A DNA stretch of 58,285 nucleotides from Cytophaga sp. FL35 (GCF_014349235.1 NZ_JACSOH010000027.1:1-58285); one strand, 5' to 3'. Shown: positions 34,359 to 43,952, counted from the stretch's first letter. The notes: a model not told the origin generated them from the letters alone. A program made the numbers and translations.

Positions 34359-35243
34359 CTATTCATCTATACCTTCATCTTCAAATTTAGTATCCGCCAT
34401 TCTAGTTTCGCTAAAATTCGGGTCTTTAAAGTCAATATTCAACTCCTCTTTATCATAATCAAAGACCAGGTAATCATTGGCAGATTTCATATACTCCAAA
34501 TTCTTTACAGATTTAAATTTGTTGTTCTGGATTTGAAATACTTCCAAACTTGCTAATTGACCAAATTCTGCCGGCACTTCCCCTCCAAGGCTATTATTGG
34601 CCAAAACCAATTCTTTCAATTTACTAAGCCTACCCATTTCTGACGGAATTTGACCCTCCAAAGTATTTTCAAATAGTCCTAGGCTTTCCAATGAAGAAAG
34701 ACTTCCCATGGACTTTGGAATACTTCCATTTAAACTATTGCTGGAAAGGTTCAAAACTTTTAAATTTTTGATATTTCCGATACTACTTGGGATAGTGCCC
34801 GTTAAAAAATTATTGAATGCCGTGAACTCCTCAAGGCTTTTAAGTTTTCCGATAGATTCTGGCAACTCCCCTTTAATTCTGTTCATTTCCAGCTTTAATA
34901 TTCTCAATTTGGAAAGGTTCACCAATTCCAATGGTAATTCTCCGGTCAAAGAATTAAAAGCAAGATTAAGGGAGCGAAGGTTTTTCAATTCTCCTATTTT
35001 GGATGAAATAACTCCACTAAGGTTGTTCCTGAACAAATTGATCTCTGTAACGTGATCATTAACAACCGTTACTCCGTACCATTTGGAAACATCTGTATCT
35101 AAATTCCATTTATTGGTCCAATCCGATCCATTTGTAGAATTGAATAAATCAATTAGGGCTTGTTTTTCTGATTCTGGCACCTCAGCCTTTAGGACTTGAG
35201 AAGAGGAGAATAAAACTATAAAAAGTAAAAGTAGGTTTTTCAT
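34359..35243 (-). CDS. secreted leucine-rich repeat protein, plant-type repeats
   Basis: A 294-residue secreted protein with a signal peptide (about 1-20). An N-terminal cap of the type ALIDLFNSTNGSDWTNKW...WYGVTV is followed by seven to eight 24-residue LRRs (about 65-245). Their consensus LxxLxLxxNxLxGxIPxxxGxL is the plant-specific LRR class (LNLSSNSLNGSIPKSMG is a clear unit). A short acidic tail without repeats follows (about 250-294), with no T9SS C-terminal sorting domain recognisable. It is monocistronic, with its own terminator. The function is unknown. LRR proteins of this kind usually bind other proteins. Confidence 0.82.
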   Translation of the reverse strand: MKNLLLLFIVLFSSSQVLKAEVPESEKQALIDLFNSTNGSDWTNKWNLDTDVSKWYGVTVVNDHVTEINLFRNNLSGVISSKIGELKNLRSLNLAFNSLTGELPLELVNLSKLRILKLEMNRIKGELPESIGKLKSLEEFTAFNNFLTGTIPSSIGNIKNLKVLNLSSNSLNGSIPKSMGSLSSLESLGLFENTLEGQIPSEMGRLSKLKELVLANNSLGGEVPAEFGQLASLEVFQIQNNKFKSVKNLEYMKSANDYLVFDYDKEELNIDFKDPNFSETRMADTKFEDEGIDE

Positions 35244-35406
35244 AATTGGATAATCACTTATGTAAGTAAAATTGGGTTTTTAAAGAAACACCCTACAAAC
35301 TACGTTCATAAGTAGACAAAAACCAAAAAATATCGGTCAACTACCCTATAATGTTGTGAAACCTAGTTATTTTGTGGTGAAGGAAAATTAGGTCTTTCTA
35401 CTTCAT

Positions 35407-37326
35407 TTAATGGGCTCCTATTTCTTCCAATTCCAAGGTGATCAATTCCCATTTTTCCATTAAGCCTTCCAAATCCCTTTTCTTTCGTTGGTAGCCGTCA
35501 AAGAAATTAGGTTTCGCGATGGTAGCATCGTAATCCATTAACAACTCATGGTCTATTTCTGCTATTTCCTTTTCCAATGTGGCAATTTTGCTCTCAACGG
35601 AACTTAACTTGTTTTTTAAGGATTTCATTTTTTTCTGATCCTTAAATTCGTTGCCACCCTTGGTTTTTTCTTTCCCCTTCTTATCCGATTCAGATTTTTG
35701 TTCAATTTTCCTAAAATCTTCGGCCTTTCTTTGTTCCAGATAAAAGTCAATGTCCCCTAGGTATTCTTTGATTTTTTTATCCTTGAATTCGTATACTTTG
35801 TTGGTAAGTCCCTGTAGAAAATCCCTATCATGGGAAACGACCACCAATGTTCCCCCAAAATTCTTTAGAGCTTGCTTAAGCACATTTTTAGACTTAATAT
35901 CCAAATGGTTGGTAGGCTCATCCATTACGAGTACGTTAAATGGTTGCAATAACATTTTGGCCAATGCCAATCTATTACGCTCCCCACCGGATAAAACCTT
36001 TACGTACTTTTCAACATCATCCCCCTGAAATAAAAAAGAACCTAAAACATCCCTGACCGTACTTCTATTCTTTTCATTGGCCGCATCTATCATGGTATCT
36101 AAAATGGTCTTATTACCGTCTAGATACTCCGCTTGATTTTGAGCAAAATATCCAATTTGCACATTATGGCCCAGCTTCATTTTGCCCTGATGTTCAATTT
36201 CGCCTACCATAATCTTGGCCAATGTGGATTTCCCTTGACCATTTTGTCCTACAAAGGCTGTCTTGCTATCGCGCTCAATAAGCAAATTGATATTTTTCAA
36301 GACTTCTTTCTCACCATAATTTTTTGACAAGCTTTCAATCTCCGCTACCACTTTACCCGGTGTAATAGAAACAGGAAAACGCAGGTTCATTACGGCATTA
36401 TCATCTTGATCAACTTCTATCCGCTCCATCTTATCAAGTTTTTTGATAAGGGATTGCGCCATAGAAGCCTTACTACTCTTGGCCCTAAACTTTTCAATCA
36501 ACCTTTCTGCCTGTTGAATCTCCCTTTCTTGGTTCTTTAAGGCATTCATCTGCTGCTCCTTGATCTCTGAGCGCAGTTCCAAAAATTTGGAATAAGGCTT
36601 GTTATAATCATAAATACGCCCCAAGGATATTTCAATGGTACGGTTGGTAACATTATCCAAGAACATTTTATCGTGCGAAACAATGACTACGGCCCCGGAA
36701 TAATTATTCAAAAACTGCTCCAACCAAATTATGGATTCAATATCCAAATGGTTGGTAGGCTCATCCAGAAGTAACACATCATTACTTTGTAGCAAAAGCT
36801 TTGCGAGTTCTATTCGCATTCTCCATCCTCCCGAAAATGTTTCGGTTTGTCTATCAAAATCCGCTCGCTTAAAACCTAAACCAAGGAGAATCTTTTCTGT
36901 ATCCCCCTGGTAATTATATCCCCCAAGAATTTCGTACCGATGTGTGAGGTCGCTTAAATCTATAATGAGCTGATTATATCCTTCGCTTTCATAATCAGTT
37001 CGTTCTGCCAATTGTTCATTTACATTATCCAATTGGAGTTCCAACTCTTTTATCTCTTCAAAAGCTTGATATGCCTCTTCCAGAACGGTTCTACCCAGTT
37101 CAAAATCGATATCCTGTCTAAGAAAACCGATTCTAATATTTTTCTCCGTCGCAATGGTACCTGTGTCCGGAGCAAAATCCTTTGCCAAGAGTTTCAATAA
37201 AGTTGACTTTCCCGCACCATTTTTACCAATTAACCCAACACGGTCACCTCCGTTTAACCTAAAAGATATTTCCTCAAAAAGATATTCTCCCCCAAAAGAG
37301 ACGGAAAGATTATGAATATTCAACAT
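35407..37326 (-). CDS. ABC-F family ATP-binding protein (translation factor type)
   Basis: A 639-residue soluble ATPase with two ABC domains and no membrane part. Walker A motifs are at GKNGAGKS (34-41) and GQNGQGKS (second domain). The signature sequences are FSGGWRMRIELAKLL and LSGGERNRLALAKML, each followed by a LLLDEPTNHLDI / VMDEPTNHLDI Walker B. A linker between the domains matches the P-site tRNA-interaction motif region, and a charged coiled-coil C-terminal extension (about 545-635) is of the Uup/YheS type. ABC-F proteins act on the ribosome. Which member this is (EttA, Uup or YheS-like) cannot be settled here; the C-terminal coiled coil favours Uup/YheS-like. Confidence 0.92.
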   Translation of the reverse strand: MLNIHNLSVSFGGEYLFEEISFRLNGGDRVGLIGKNGAGKSTLLKLLAKDFAPDTGTIATEKNIRIGFLRQDIDFELGRTVLEEAYQAFEEIKELELQLDNVNEQLAERTDYESEGYNQLIIDLSDLTHRYEILGGYNYQGDTEKILLGLGFKRADFDRQTETFSGGWRMRIELAKLLLQSNDVLLLDEPTNHLDIESIIWLEQFLNNYSGAVVIVSHDKMFLDNVTNRTIEISLGRIYDYNKPYSKFLELRSEIKEQQMNALKNQEREIQQAERLIEKFRAKSSKASMAQSLIKKLDKMERIEVDQDDNAVMNLRFPVSITPGKVVAEIESLSKNYGEKEVLKNINLLIERDSKTAFVGQNGQGKSTLAKIMVGEIEHQGKMKLGHNVQIGYFAQNQAEYLDGNKTILDTMIDAANEKNRSTVRDVLGSFLFQGDDVEKYVKVLSGGERNRLALAKMLLQPFNVLVMDEPTNHLDIKSKNVLKQALKNFGGTLVVVSHDRDFLQGLTNKVYEFKDKKIKEYLGDIDFYLEQRKAEDFRKIEQKSESDKKGKEKTKGGNEFKDQKKMKSLKNKLSSVESKIATLEKEIAEIDHELLMDYDATIAKPNFFDGYQRKKRDLEGLMEKWELITLELEEIGAH

Positions 37327-37431
37327 TTGGCAAGCATTATTTTATTTGGCCAAGGCCTATTATCACTATTTGCACCCTTACAAAACACCAGGGAAACCAA
37401 GAAAAGCAACCTGTAAATTTAGGGTTATACT

Positions 37432-37439
37432 TATCTTTG
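37432..37439 (+). promoter_or_regulatory. -7 box before the DUF983 gene
   Basis: TATCTTTG, a full match to TAnnTTTG, lies 15 nt before the ATG at 37455. It argues against the longer TTG-initiated reading from 37437, which would start inside the promoter. Confidence 0.5.
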
Positions 37440-37454
37440 CATAAAGTTTTGCAA

Positions 37455-37844
37455 ATGTTAAAAAAAGGAAACAAACTATACAGCATTTTAACAGGAAGTT
37501 GCCCTAGATGTAATGAGGAGAGCATGTATACCACTAAGAATCCTTATAGTTTTGGAAATCTTTTTAAAATGCACGAACGTTGTTCACATTGCGGTCTTAA
37601 ATATAAAATGGAACCGTCTTTTTTTTATGGGGCCATGTATGTAAGTTATGCCGTTGGGGTTGCATTTGCAGTCGCAGCCTTTGTAATTAGCTATTTAATG
37701 GTAGGTGCTTCACTTATCAACTCCTTTTTTGCAATTGTAGGTACCTTAGTTGTCTTTCTGCCAATAATTATTAGACTCTCCAGAAATATCTGGATCAATC
37801 TATTTGTAAAATTTGACTCGAAAAAACGGGAGGTCAACGGCTAA
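37455..37844 (+). CDS. DUF983 domain-containing membrane protein
   Basis: A 129-residue protein with an N-terminal zinc-ribbon-like pair of cysteine knuckles (C16-x-x-C19 and C43-x-x-C46). Two transmembrane helices follow (about 61-83 and 88-110). It fits DUF983, a family of unknown function common in Bacteroidota and Alphaproteobacteria. The ATG at 37455 is chosen because a -7 promoter box overlaps the upstream TTG. Its 3' end overlaps the convergent FAD oxidoreductase gene by 11 bp. Confidence 0.85.
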   Translation: MLKKGNKLYSILTGSCPRCNEESMYTTKNPYSFGNLFKMHERCSHCGLKYKMEPSFFYGAMYVSYAVGVAFAVAAFVISYLMVGASLINSFFAIVGTLVVFLPIIIRLSRNIWINLFVKFDSKKREVNG

Positions 37845-38889
37845 CCCACTTTTTAGAGAAACGATTTACGTCCATTTCTGGTTCCAAAGCCCCTCCATTC
37901 TCTATGAAATTATACAGTTGAGCTGTAGCAAACGGAGCTATAAGCACACCTCTTGATCCAAAACCATTGAGTAAAAACAAGTTCTCTTTCTCTGGATGAG
38001 CTCCTATCAAAGGTCTTCGATCACTAACCGTGGGTCTTACTCCCGCCATTTGGCCTACAACTTCATAATCGCACCTAATTAATTTATCAAGTCGTTCCAA
38101 TACCCAATCCCTGCCTTTTGGTGTAGGGGAGTTGGTTTTATCCTTCCATTCATAATTAGCTCCAACCTGATATAGATCATCACCTAATGGGATTACGAAC
38201 AACGAGGATTTGATGGCCTTCTCCTCATTTAATTTCTCGGACTTAATAATTACATACTCGCCCTTACTACCGTTTACAGGCAAATAATTGAAATAGGGAT
38301 TAGCCTTAAGCCCGTAACCCTCTGCAAAAACAATTCTTTTAGCAGTAATATCCTTATATACCACTTGAGAAGCTTCAACAAGAAGATTTTGATACTGAAA
38401 TGTTTCTTGAATCAACAGCTGCTTTTTTAACAACTCACTATTATAGGCCTGAATTAGCAAACGGGTATCTATCCTACCGGCATTCAAAACCTCACCATAA
38501 CCCAATGGCGCATCTATACTTTCATTTTTGTTGCTATGGAGTGTTGTGGAAAGAAATGGGCTAAGCGACTTTTTATCGGCTGCCTCAAACCATTGGTTTT
38601 GTTCTTCTATGGAATTGAATCTTCTAAAAATTCTAAGGGGATAATCCAATTGCACCCCTAGTTTTCGTTCCAGGGAACCATAAAAAGGTTTGGCCAATTG
38701 CAATTGCTCGTCCGCCTTCCAAGCTAACGTAAATCGCTTTAAAATTACCGGATTGTACAAACCTCCAGCCACAAGGGAAGAGTTTTGGGATGAATCACTA
38801 ATTACCTTAAAGGATTTTCCATTTTCCGATAGTTTCTCACAGAACGAAACCCCGGCCAAACCCAAGCCAACGATTAAATAATCTACCAT
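37834..38889 (-). CDS. DAO-family FAD-dependent oxidoreductase
   Basis: A 351-residue flavoprotein of the D-amino-acid oxidase/glycine oxidase fold. The N-terminal FAD motif VDYLIVGLGLAGVSF (about 2-16) has the G-x-G-x-x-G turn. The C-terminal VGQMAGVRPTVSDRRPLIGAHP and LLNGFGSRGVLIAPF are the second flavin patch. The ATG at 38889 is used because the longer reading begins at a TTG within the promoter-like TACCTTTG. The substrate is unknown. It sits downstream of the gld operon terminator as a separate unit. Confidence 0.85.
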   Translation of the reverse strand: MVDYLIVGLGLAGVSFCEKLSENGKSFKVISDSSQNSSLVAGGLYNPVILKRFTLAWKADEQLQLAKPFYGSLERKLGVQLDYPLRIFRRFNSIEEQNQWFEAADKKSLSPFLSTTLHSNKNESIDAPLGYGEVLNAGRIDTRLLIQAYNSELLKKQLLIQETFQYQNLLVEASQVVYKDITAKRIVFAEGYGLKANPYFNYLPVNGSKGEYVIIKSEKLNEEKAIKSSLFVIPLGDDLYQVGANYEWKDKTNSPTPKGRDWVLERLDKLIRCDYEVVGQMAGVRPTVSDRRPLIGAHPEKENLFLLNGFGSRGVLIAPFATAQLYNFIENGGALEPEMDVNRFSKKWVSR

Positions 38890-38894
38890 CTGCA

Positions 38895-38902
38895 CAAAGG
38901 TA
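38895..38902 (-). promoter_or_regulatory. -7 box very close to a start codon
   Basis: The minus strand reads TACCTTTG, a full TAnnTTTG match, ending 5 nt before the ATG at 38889. If used, the mRNA would be nearly leaderless. Confidence 0.4.
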
Positions 38903-38949
38903 ACCAATCAGCCCTGTGCACTGAATTATATTCGTAGAAAACCCTAAAA

Positions 38950-38990
38950 AGATAAAATCCCCGAAAGTTGTAGCTTTCGGGGATTTTACT
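38950..38990 (-). terminator. rho-independent terminator of the gldKLMN operon
   Basis: AAAATCCCCGAAAG (38954-38967) and CTTTCGGGGATTTT (38974-38987) form a perfect 14-bp stem with a 6-nt loop, 26 bp past the gldN stop. The stem ends in four T residues on the minus strand. Confidence 0.85.
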
Positions 38991-39015
38991 ATTGAATTGG
39001 AATATTTTTTAAGGC

Positions 39016-39918
39016 TTAGTAGGCCCACATGTCTTGTTCGCGGTCTCTAATGACTTCTTGAATTCTATTGGCTTCTAGCAATTGAAACAATGCATTATCC
39101 GGTATATAATCGTTCACTTTTCGATCTCCATGAACATTATCTTCCCTATAGATTACACCATTGAACCTACGTGCGTTCAACAACATATCAAATGATATGG
39201 GTTGCGCAGAGTTTCTTTGGTTGAAGACCTTGGCCTCATGAAGAATTTTTCTTGCATCTGGATACCATACCCAGAACAACTCAACCTTGGCATCAGCAGG
39301 ATCCATAGAATCATCATCTATAAAGTTGACATCCGGTGCTACTGGGGCTATACCTAAAAGGCGGTATTTTAATTCCCCTTGGCGTTTGTCAAAATACCAC
39401 ATACCCTTGATGCGATATTCTTCAATATCGGCAGCTGTGATATCTCTTTTCATGATAAACTCAGGAGAAACTTGTTCCCCGGCATTTAATTGCTCATAGC
39501 CGTAATCCGTAGTATCTACCTTTTGCAAAGTAGCGGAAAGGTCACTGAATTTTCGTTTGTCGGTAAAGTAAGAATCAGCATATACATCTTCTAATTCACC
39601 ATTTTTAATACTTTTTAATAACACATCGTAAAGGGACCTACGGTCATTACCTATATCAATGGTATCGGTTGGATAATATAATGGAAAATTCACCCTTTCA
39701 TCTAGATCAACCACTTCCCAAACGGTCTTGGACCATAAGATATCGCGATCATCTACGTAACCATATTCCAATGGAGCGTCATTGTCCAAGGCTTTTTGTG
39801 CCTCTGTCTTTACACCAATATCCTCAGGCTTCTTGGCGTTCAATATGTTCGCCTGGGCCATAAGGGAAACAGGCAACAAGGTTACTGCTCCTATTAGTAA
39901 AACATTCTTCCAATTCAT
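39016..39918 (-). CDS. gldN: gliding motility / type IX secretion protein GldN
   Basis: A 300-residue secreted protein with a signal peptide (about 1-22, VSLMAQA). It corresponds to GldN (PorN in Porphyromonas), which forms the periplasmic ring of the type IX secretion system with GldK. Family patches include DDRDILWSKTVWEVVDLDERVNFPLYYP and FWVWYPDARKIL. It is the last gene of gldKLMN. The ATG at 39918 is used instead of an upstream in-frame TTG at 39927. A strong hairpin lies between gldM and this gene. Confidence 0.95.
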   Translation of the reverse strand: MNWKNVLLIGAVTLLPVSLMAQANILNAKKPEDIGVKTEAQKALDNDAPLEYGYVDDRDILWSKTVWEVVDLDERVNFPLYYPTDTIDIGNDRRSLYDVLLKSIKNGELEDVYADSYFTDKRKFSDLSATLQKVDTTDYGYEQLNAGEQVSPEFIMKRDITAADIEEYRIKGMWYFDKRQGELKYRLLGIAPVAPDVNFIDDDSMDPADAKVELFWVWYPDARKILHEAKVFNQRNSAQPISFDMLLNARRFNGVIYREDNVHGDRKVNDYIPDNALFQLLEANRIQEVIRDREQDMWAY

Positions 39919-39938
39919 GTTTTTCAATTTTTAAAATT

Positions 39939-39964
39939 ACCGGGTGGTCCTGGGACCACCCGGT
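39939..39964 (-). terminator. strong intercistronic hairpin between gldM and gldN
   Basis: ACCGGGTGGTCC (39939-39950) and GGACCACCCGGT (39953-39964) form a perfect 12-bp stem. It lies 14 bp after the gldM stop and 21 bp before the gldN start. The bases after it on the minus strand (TAATTTTAAAAATTG) are only partly T-rich, so partial termination or mRNA 3'-end protection is more likely than full termination. Confidence 0.6.
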
Positions 39965-39978
39965 TTTCAACATATTTA

Positions 39979-41526
39979 TTAGTTTGTAATCTCCACAACT
40001 ACAGGAGATACTTTTTTAAGCTTGTAGCTTTTGTTATTGGTAATATAAGCTTGGATATCAAAAATCTGAACTACATCACCTCTCTTAGCTCTCTTAAGAG
40101 CAGTTTTGGCCATACCGTTCAATTTGTTACCGTTGACGCTTACAGTAGGTTGACCAGGAACTTTGAATTTAAAACCACTAACAGCCAAGTTCAAATCAAA
40201 GTCAAAGTCTTCCAACATTGCACCGATAGTAGCGATTTCCATGTTGTTTCTTGGCATTTTAACCGTACCATCTTGCTTACTTACAGTACCTGCAGGTCTT
40301 GGAATATCCTTAATTCTGAATTCAGACTTAGAAGAAACCGTTTGACCATCCGGTAACTTACCGCTAGCGGTGATAGTTACAGTTCTACCCGTACTTGGGT
40401 TCATAACGTATTTACTACCTCCAGCTGATTTAAGACCAGGAGCAGATGCAGTAACCTTGTTATTAGGAATACCAGGAATAGAGATAGACATTGGGTTAGC
40501 AACACCTCTATAAACTACGTTCATTTTATCGGCGGCTATTAAAGCAGCATTTGGCTTACTGATAGTTGCAAAAGTGTTGTTTACAGGTACTTCGATTTCC
40601 TCACCATCTTGAGAAAAGAAAAGCTTTCCTTTCACTTCGTGGTCACCAGGAGAACCGGCACTGATCAACATTTTAACACCACCTTCTTCCAATTGGTAGT
40701 CTGAACCTTCTGAAAGCTTACGACCATCCAAAGTCAACTCTGCTCTTACAGGCTTAGAACTGTTATCAGTTTTGCTAATGATGATCTTACCATCGTATTT
40801 CTCTCCACTGTAGTAAGCAGACTTACTACCGAACAAAGAAGTTTGAAAATTCTTCAAGGATACTTGATCGCTCAACTCACCTTCCAGCATCGCCTTTAAA
40901 GCAGACTCTTCGGTAGCCTTAATATCGGCTTGTAGCGCAGTCAATTTGGCCAAAGAAGCCACTTGAGGGAAGCCTTCGTAGTGATAATTGATCCAATCTT
41001 GCTTAGAACCGTCACGAGTGGTAACCTCGTTAGTCTCAAACCTTGCTTCAACAGATGATTTAATACCATCAGGAACAATAGCCGCTACTTGTGTACGGTA
41101 ATCCTGAATTCTCTTCATGAATTCTTGTCCACCTTCTGAAAGGCCATCTCCTTGGAAGAATTTCTGATCCAAATAATCTGACTTATCCATTACCATGTAG
41201 TCTTTTGGATCTTCAACTTCTGCCATCATCTCAGTTTTCAAACCTTCCAAATAGTCATAATACTCTTTGGACATGGTTTTTATCTGCTGAGCTTTAGCGT
41301 ACAAATCTTTGTACTTAGCTGCATTTTCTTCCGCTTTTACTCCTAAGTTCGCCAAGTAGGCTTCGTTACTCTCTATAGTTTTGGCGTTGGAAGCCTCAAG
41401 CTTTTCGTTCATAATACCGAAAGCCGAAAGTACTTCCTTACTCATGTTCAACGCCAACATTGCGATGAAAACCAGGTACATTAGGTTAATCATCTTCTGA
41501 CGTGGTGATTGTTTTCCTCCTGCCAT
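39979..41526 (-). CDS. gldM: gliding motility / type IX secretion motor protein GldM
   Basis: A 515-residue inner-membrane protein with one N-terminal helix (about 12-33, MINLMYLVFIAMLALNMS) and a long periplasmic part folded as a string of domains. It forms the proton-driven rotary motor with GldL and reaches to the GldK/GldN ring. The N-terminus MAGGKQSPRQKMINLMYLV is highly characteristic. It lies 56 bp after gldL and before the gldM-gldN hairpin. Confidence 0.97.
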   Translation of the reverse strand: MAGGKQSPRQKMINLMYLVFIAMLALNMSKEVLSAFGIMNEKLEASNAKTIESNEAYLANLGVKAEENAAKYKDLYAKAQQIKTMSKEYYDYLEGLKTEMMAEVEDPKDYMVMDKSDYLDQKFFQGDGLSEGGQEFMKRIQDYRTQVAAIVPDGIKSSVEARFETNEVTTRDGSKQDWINYHYEGFPQVASLAKLTALQADIKATEESALKAMLEGELSDQVSLKNFQTSLFGSKSAYYSGEKYDGKIIISKTDNSSKPVRAELTLDGRKLSEGSDYQLEEGGVKMLISAGSPGDHEVKGKLFFSQDGEEIEVPVNNTFATISKPNAALIAADKMNVVYRGVANPMSISIPGIPNNKVTASAPGLKSAGGSKYVMNPSTGRTVTITASGKLPDGQTVSSKSEFRIKDIPRPAGTVSKQDGTVKMPRNNMEIATIGAMLEDFDFDLNLAVSGFKFKVPGQPTVSVNGNKLNGMAKTALKRAKRGDVVQIFDIQAYITNNKSYKLKKVSPVVVEITN

Positions 41527-41582
41527 GTTTTCTAATTAGATTTTGATTAAATAAATGATTTGGGGTAACTACTAATATCTAA

Positions 41583-42236
41583 TTAGTTTCTGTTCATTGC
41601 AGTCAACATACCACCGTAAACACCGTTCAAGCTAGAAAGGTTGGTAGCCAAAGACTCCATTTGGTCTTTAAGGGCAGCAGCATTTTGAACTACTTCCTCG
41701 TTTACGGAAGCTTGCTTGCTAGCACTCTCCAACTGTACTTTATAAAGACTGTTCAAAGACTCCATTTGAGCGGCAGCTTGTACCATTTCTTCAGAGTACT
41801 TTCTTGTAGATTCCATTGCATCAACCGTAGGAGCGATTCCTTTAGCAGCACCTTCAAAATTACGGATGCTAGAACCTAAGCTTTCCATTAAGTTGGCATC
41901 TACACCAGCTTCTTTCAATAAGTTATCCAATTTAGCTGATAAGGAAGCTTCAGCTTCTTTGATTTCAGCAGCTTGGTTGCTCTTTTTACCTTGAGATTCG
42001 CCACCGGCCAATTCTGGATATACCAAAGACCAATCGTACTCGTCATCAACTGGTTCAAAGGCACTAATAGCGAAAATAAGTGCTTCAGTAATAAGACCAA
42101 TAGCTAATAGAACTCCACCGTTAAGAGGTCCAAGTTCCCAGTGTAGGATTTTAAATAACGCACCAATAATTACTACCGATGCTCCAAGGCCGTAGGCCAT
42201 GTTAAACAGTTTCTTTGTTGATTTTGACTGTGCCAT
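41583..42236 (-). CDS. gldL: gliding motility / type IX secretion motor protein GldL
   Basis: A 217-residue inner-membrane protein with two N-terminal helices (about 11-31 and 36-58). The conserved glutamate of the proton path is visible in the second helix (GLITEALIFAISAFEP). The cytoplasmic C-terminal half is helical and Ala/Ser-rich. Five GldL subunits surround the GldM dimer. The gene starts 170 bp after gldK, and no promoter consensus is obvious in that gap. Confidence 0.96.
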   Translation of the reverse strand: MAQSKSTKKLFNMAYGLGASVVIIGALFKILHWELGPLNGGVLLAIGLITEALIFAISAFEPVDDEYDWSLVYPELAGGESQGKKSNQAAEIKEAEASLSAKLDNLLKEAGVDANLMESLGSSIRNFEGAAKGIAPTVDAMESTRKYSEEMVQAAAQMESLNSLYKVQLESASKQASVNEEVVQNAAALKDQMESLATNLSSLNGVYGGMLTAMNRN

Positions 42237-42406
42237 AATTTAAGATTTAATTTGAAATTTAATGTTAAAAATAAAGATTTGGTTTTACGTTTGTATTTTT
42301 GTTCTGGACTAAGATAAAACACTATAATTCAGAACGGTGTATTTGAAAAAATTATTATGTGCCTTTCCCAAGGGCAATTTTAGCCGTTAAGCATGGGAAA
42401 TATTTT

Positions 42407-43762
42407 TTATTGTGTTGAATCTTCTTCACCCATGTAATCCTGTACGGTTCTAAAGCCAATATAACTTCTAGCAGAATCTGCATACTCATAATCCCTTGTA
42501 CTTACCTGTAGGAAGTAAGCAACATCCTTCCAAGAACCTCCACGGATCACTTTTCTTTCGTTGGCGCCATCACCACCGTTAGGGTTCATAGTAGACACAA
42601 ATTCATAAGAGTTGGGATCATAGCTGGAGTTGGTCCACTCAGAAACATTACCCGCCATATTGTAAAGGTTAAAGTCGTTAGGCTCATAAGACTTAGCTTC
42701 CACTGTATACAAAGCTGCATCAGCAGCGTAATCTCCTCTCTGAGGTTTAAAGTTGGCCATAAAACAACCCGTATCACTAATTACGTAAGGACCACCCCAA
42801 GGATAAGTTCCACCTTCAATACCACCTCTTGCGGCATATTCCCATTCTGCTTCGGTAGGCAACCTAAATTGGTTCACAAATTGCTTGCCTCTGCTTTTTT
42901 GGTCGTCATTCTTGAATTTGGTTCTCCAGTTACAAAAAGCTCTTGCCTGATCCCAGGACACTCCCACTACAGGATAGTCACTATAGGCATCGTGCCAAAA
43001 ATAATCATTGTGCATTGGCTCATTGTAAGAGTATTCAAAATCTCTGATCCAAACGGTAGTATCTGGGTAGATTTCCAATTCTTCCTGACGGATGAAGTCC
43101 TTTCTACTTCCTTTTCTAGAGCGAGCAGCGGCCTCAATATCCATCCAACTGTACTTATACTTCAATTTAGTAACGTCTACTGTACGCTGACCGTTATACG
43201 ATTCCTCTTCAGGAATGTACAATGAGTCCATTACCTCAGTATAGTACTCATCTGGATAATCGGAAATATCCCAAATAAGATTTTCGTCCTTATTCAAGCT
43301 TCTTCCTTCAAAACCGGTTTCTCCCATTCCGGCATAGTTATCCAACATGTATTTATCGTATGCAGAAAGTTTAGTAGTATCCGCATCCTTAAATGCATAG
43401 TCCCCAATACCTCCATCCTCTGGGCCCAAGCCCAATTCATCTGCAAGAATCGCCAATCTTGTTCTGGTAATGGAGTCCTTTACCCATTCTACAAACTGAC
43501 GATATTCACTATTCGTAATTTCGGTATCATCCATATAGAACGATCGAACCGTTACGGTCTTTGTTGGCGCGTTCAAGAGCTTGGCCTGGTCCTCCTCGGT
43601 TTTACCCATAATAAAGGAACCTCTTGGAATGAGCTCCATACCATAAGGCTTTTCCGGGTACCACTTATTACCTTGGGCCCCTACTAGCTCTCCTTTTGTT
43701 CTTGAGCCGCAACTGCTCAGCAAAAAGACAAACGCTATAGATGATAACAATAGCTTTTTCAT
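42407..43762 (-). CDS. gldK: gliding motility / type IX secretion lipoprotein GldK
   Basis: A 451-residue outer-membrane lipoprotein (lipobox LLSSC, about residue 18) with an FGE-like fold: PRGSFIMGKTEED, LPTEAEWEYAARGG, NMAGNVSEWTNSSY, IRGGSWKDVAYFL. It forms the T9SS ring with GldN. The cysteines needed for formylglycine formation are absent, as in other GldK proteins, so its role is structural. It is the first gene of the operon. A loose -7 element (TAGTATTTG, 43807-43799 on the minus strand, spacer 3) lies upstream. Confidence 0.96.
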   Translation of the reverse strand: MKKLLLSSIAFVFLLSSCGSRTKGELVGAQGNKWYPEKPYGMELIPRGSFIMGKTEEDQAKLLNAPTKTVTVRSFYMDDTEITNSEYRQFVEWVKDSITRTRLAILADELGLGPEDGGIGDYAFKDADTTKLSAYDKYMLDNYAGMGETGFEGRSLNKDENLIWDISDYPDEYYTEVMDSLYIPEEESYNGQRTVDVTKLKYKYSWMDIEAAARSRKGSRKDFIRQEELEIYPDTTVWIRDFEYSYNEPMHNDYFWHDAYSDYPVVGVSWDQARAFCNWRTKFKNDDQKSRGKQFVNQFRLPTEAEWEYAARGGIEGGTYPWGGPYVISDTGCFMANFKPQRGDYAADAALYTVEAKSYEPNDFNLYNMAGNVSEWTNSSYDPNSYEFVSTMNPNGGDGANERKVIRGGSWKDVAYFLQVSTRDYEYADSARSYIGFRTVQDYMGEEDSTQ

Positions 43763-43952
43763 ACTTTAGGTTAAATTTCGATTCTTGGTTATTAACTGCA
43801 AATACTATGCTTTAATTCTACACTCTAAAACTGTGATTTATTTAAAATATTGTATCAACAGGATATATACTTAATTTTTTTTCGGCTTCTCTACTTTTTG
43901 ATTTGATTCTTTCCAAAACCCTTGTACAACAGCCTTTTGAAACAAACCTTAA

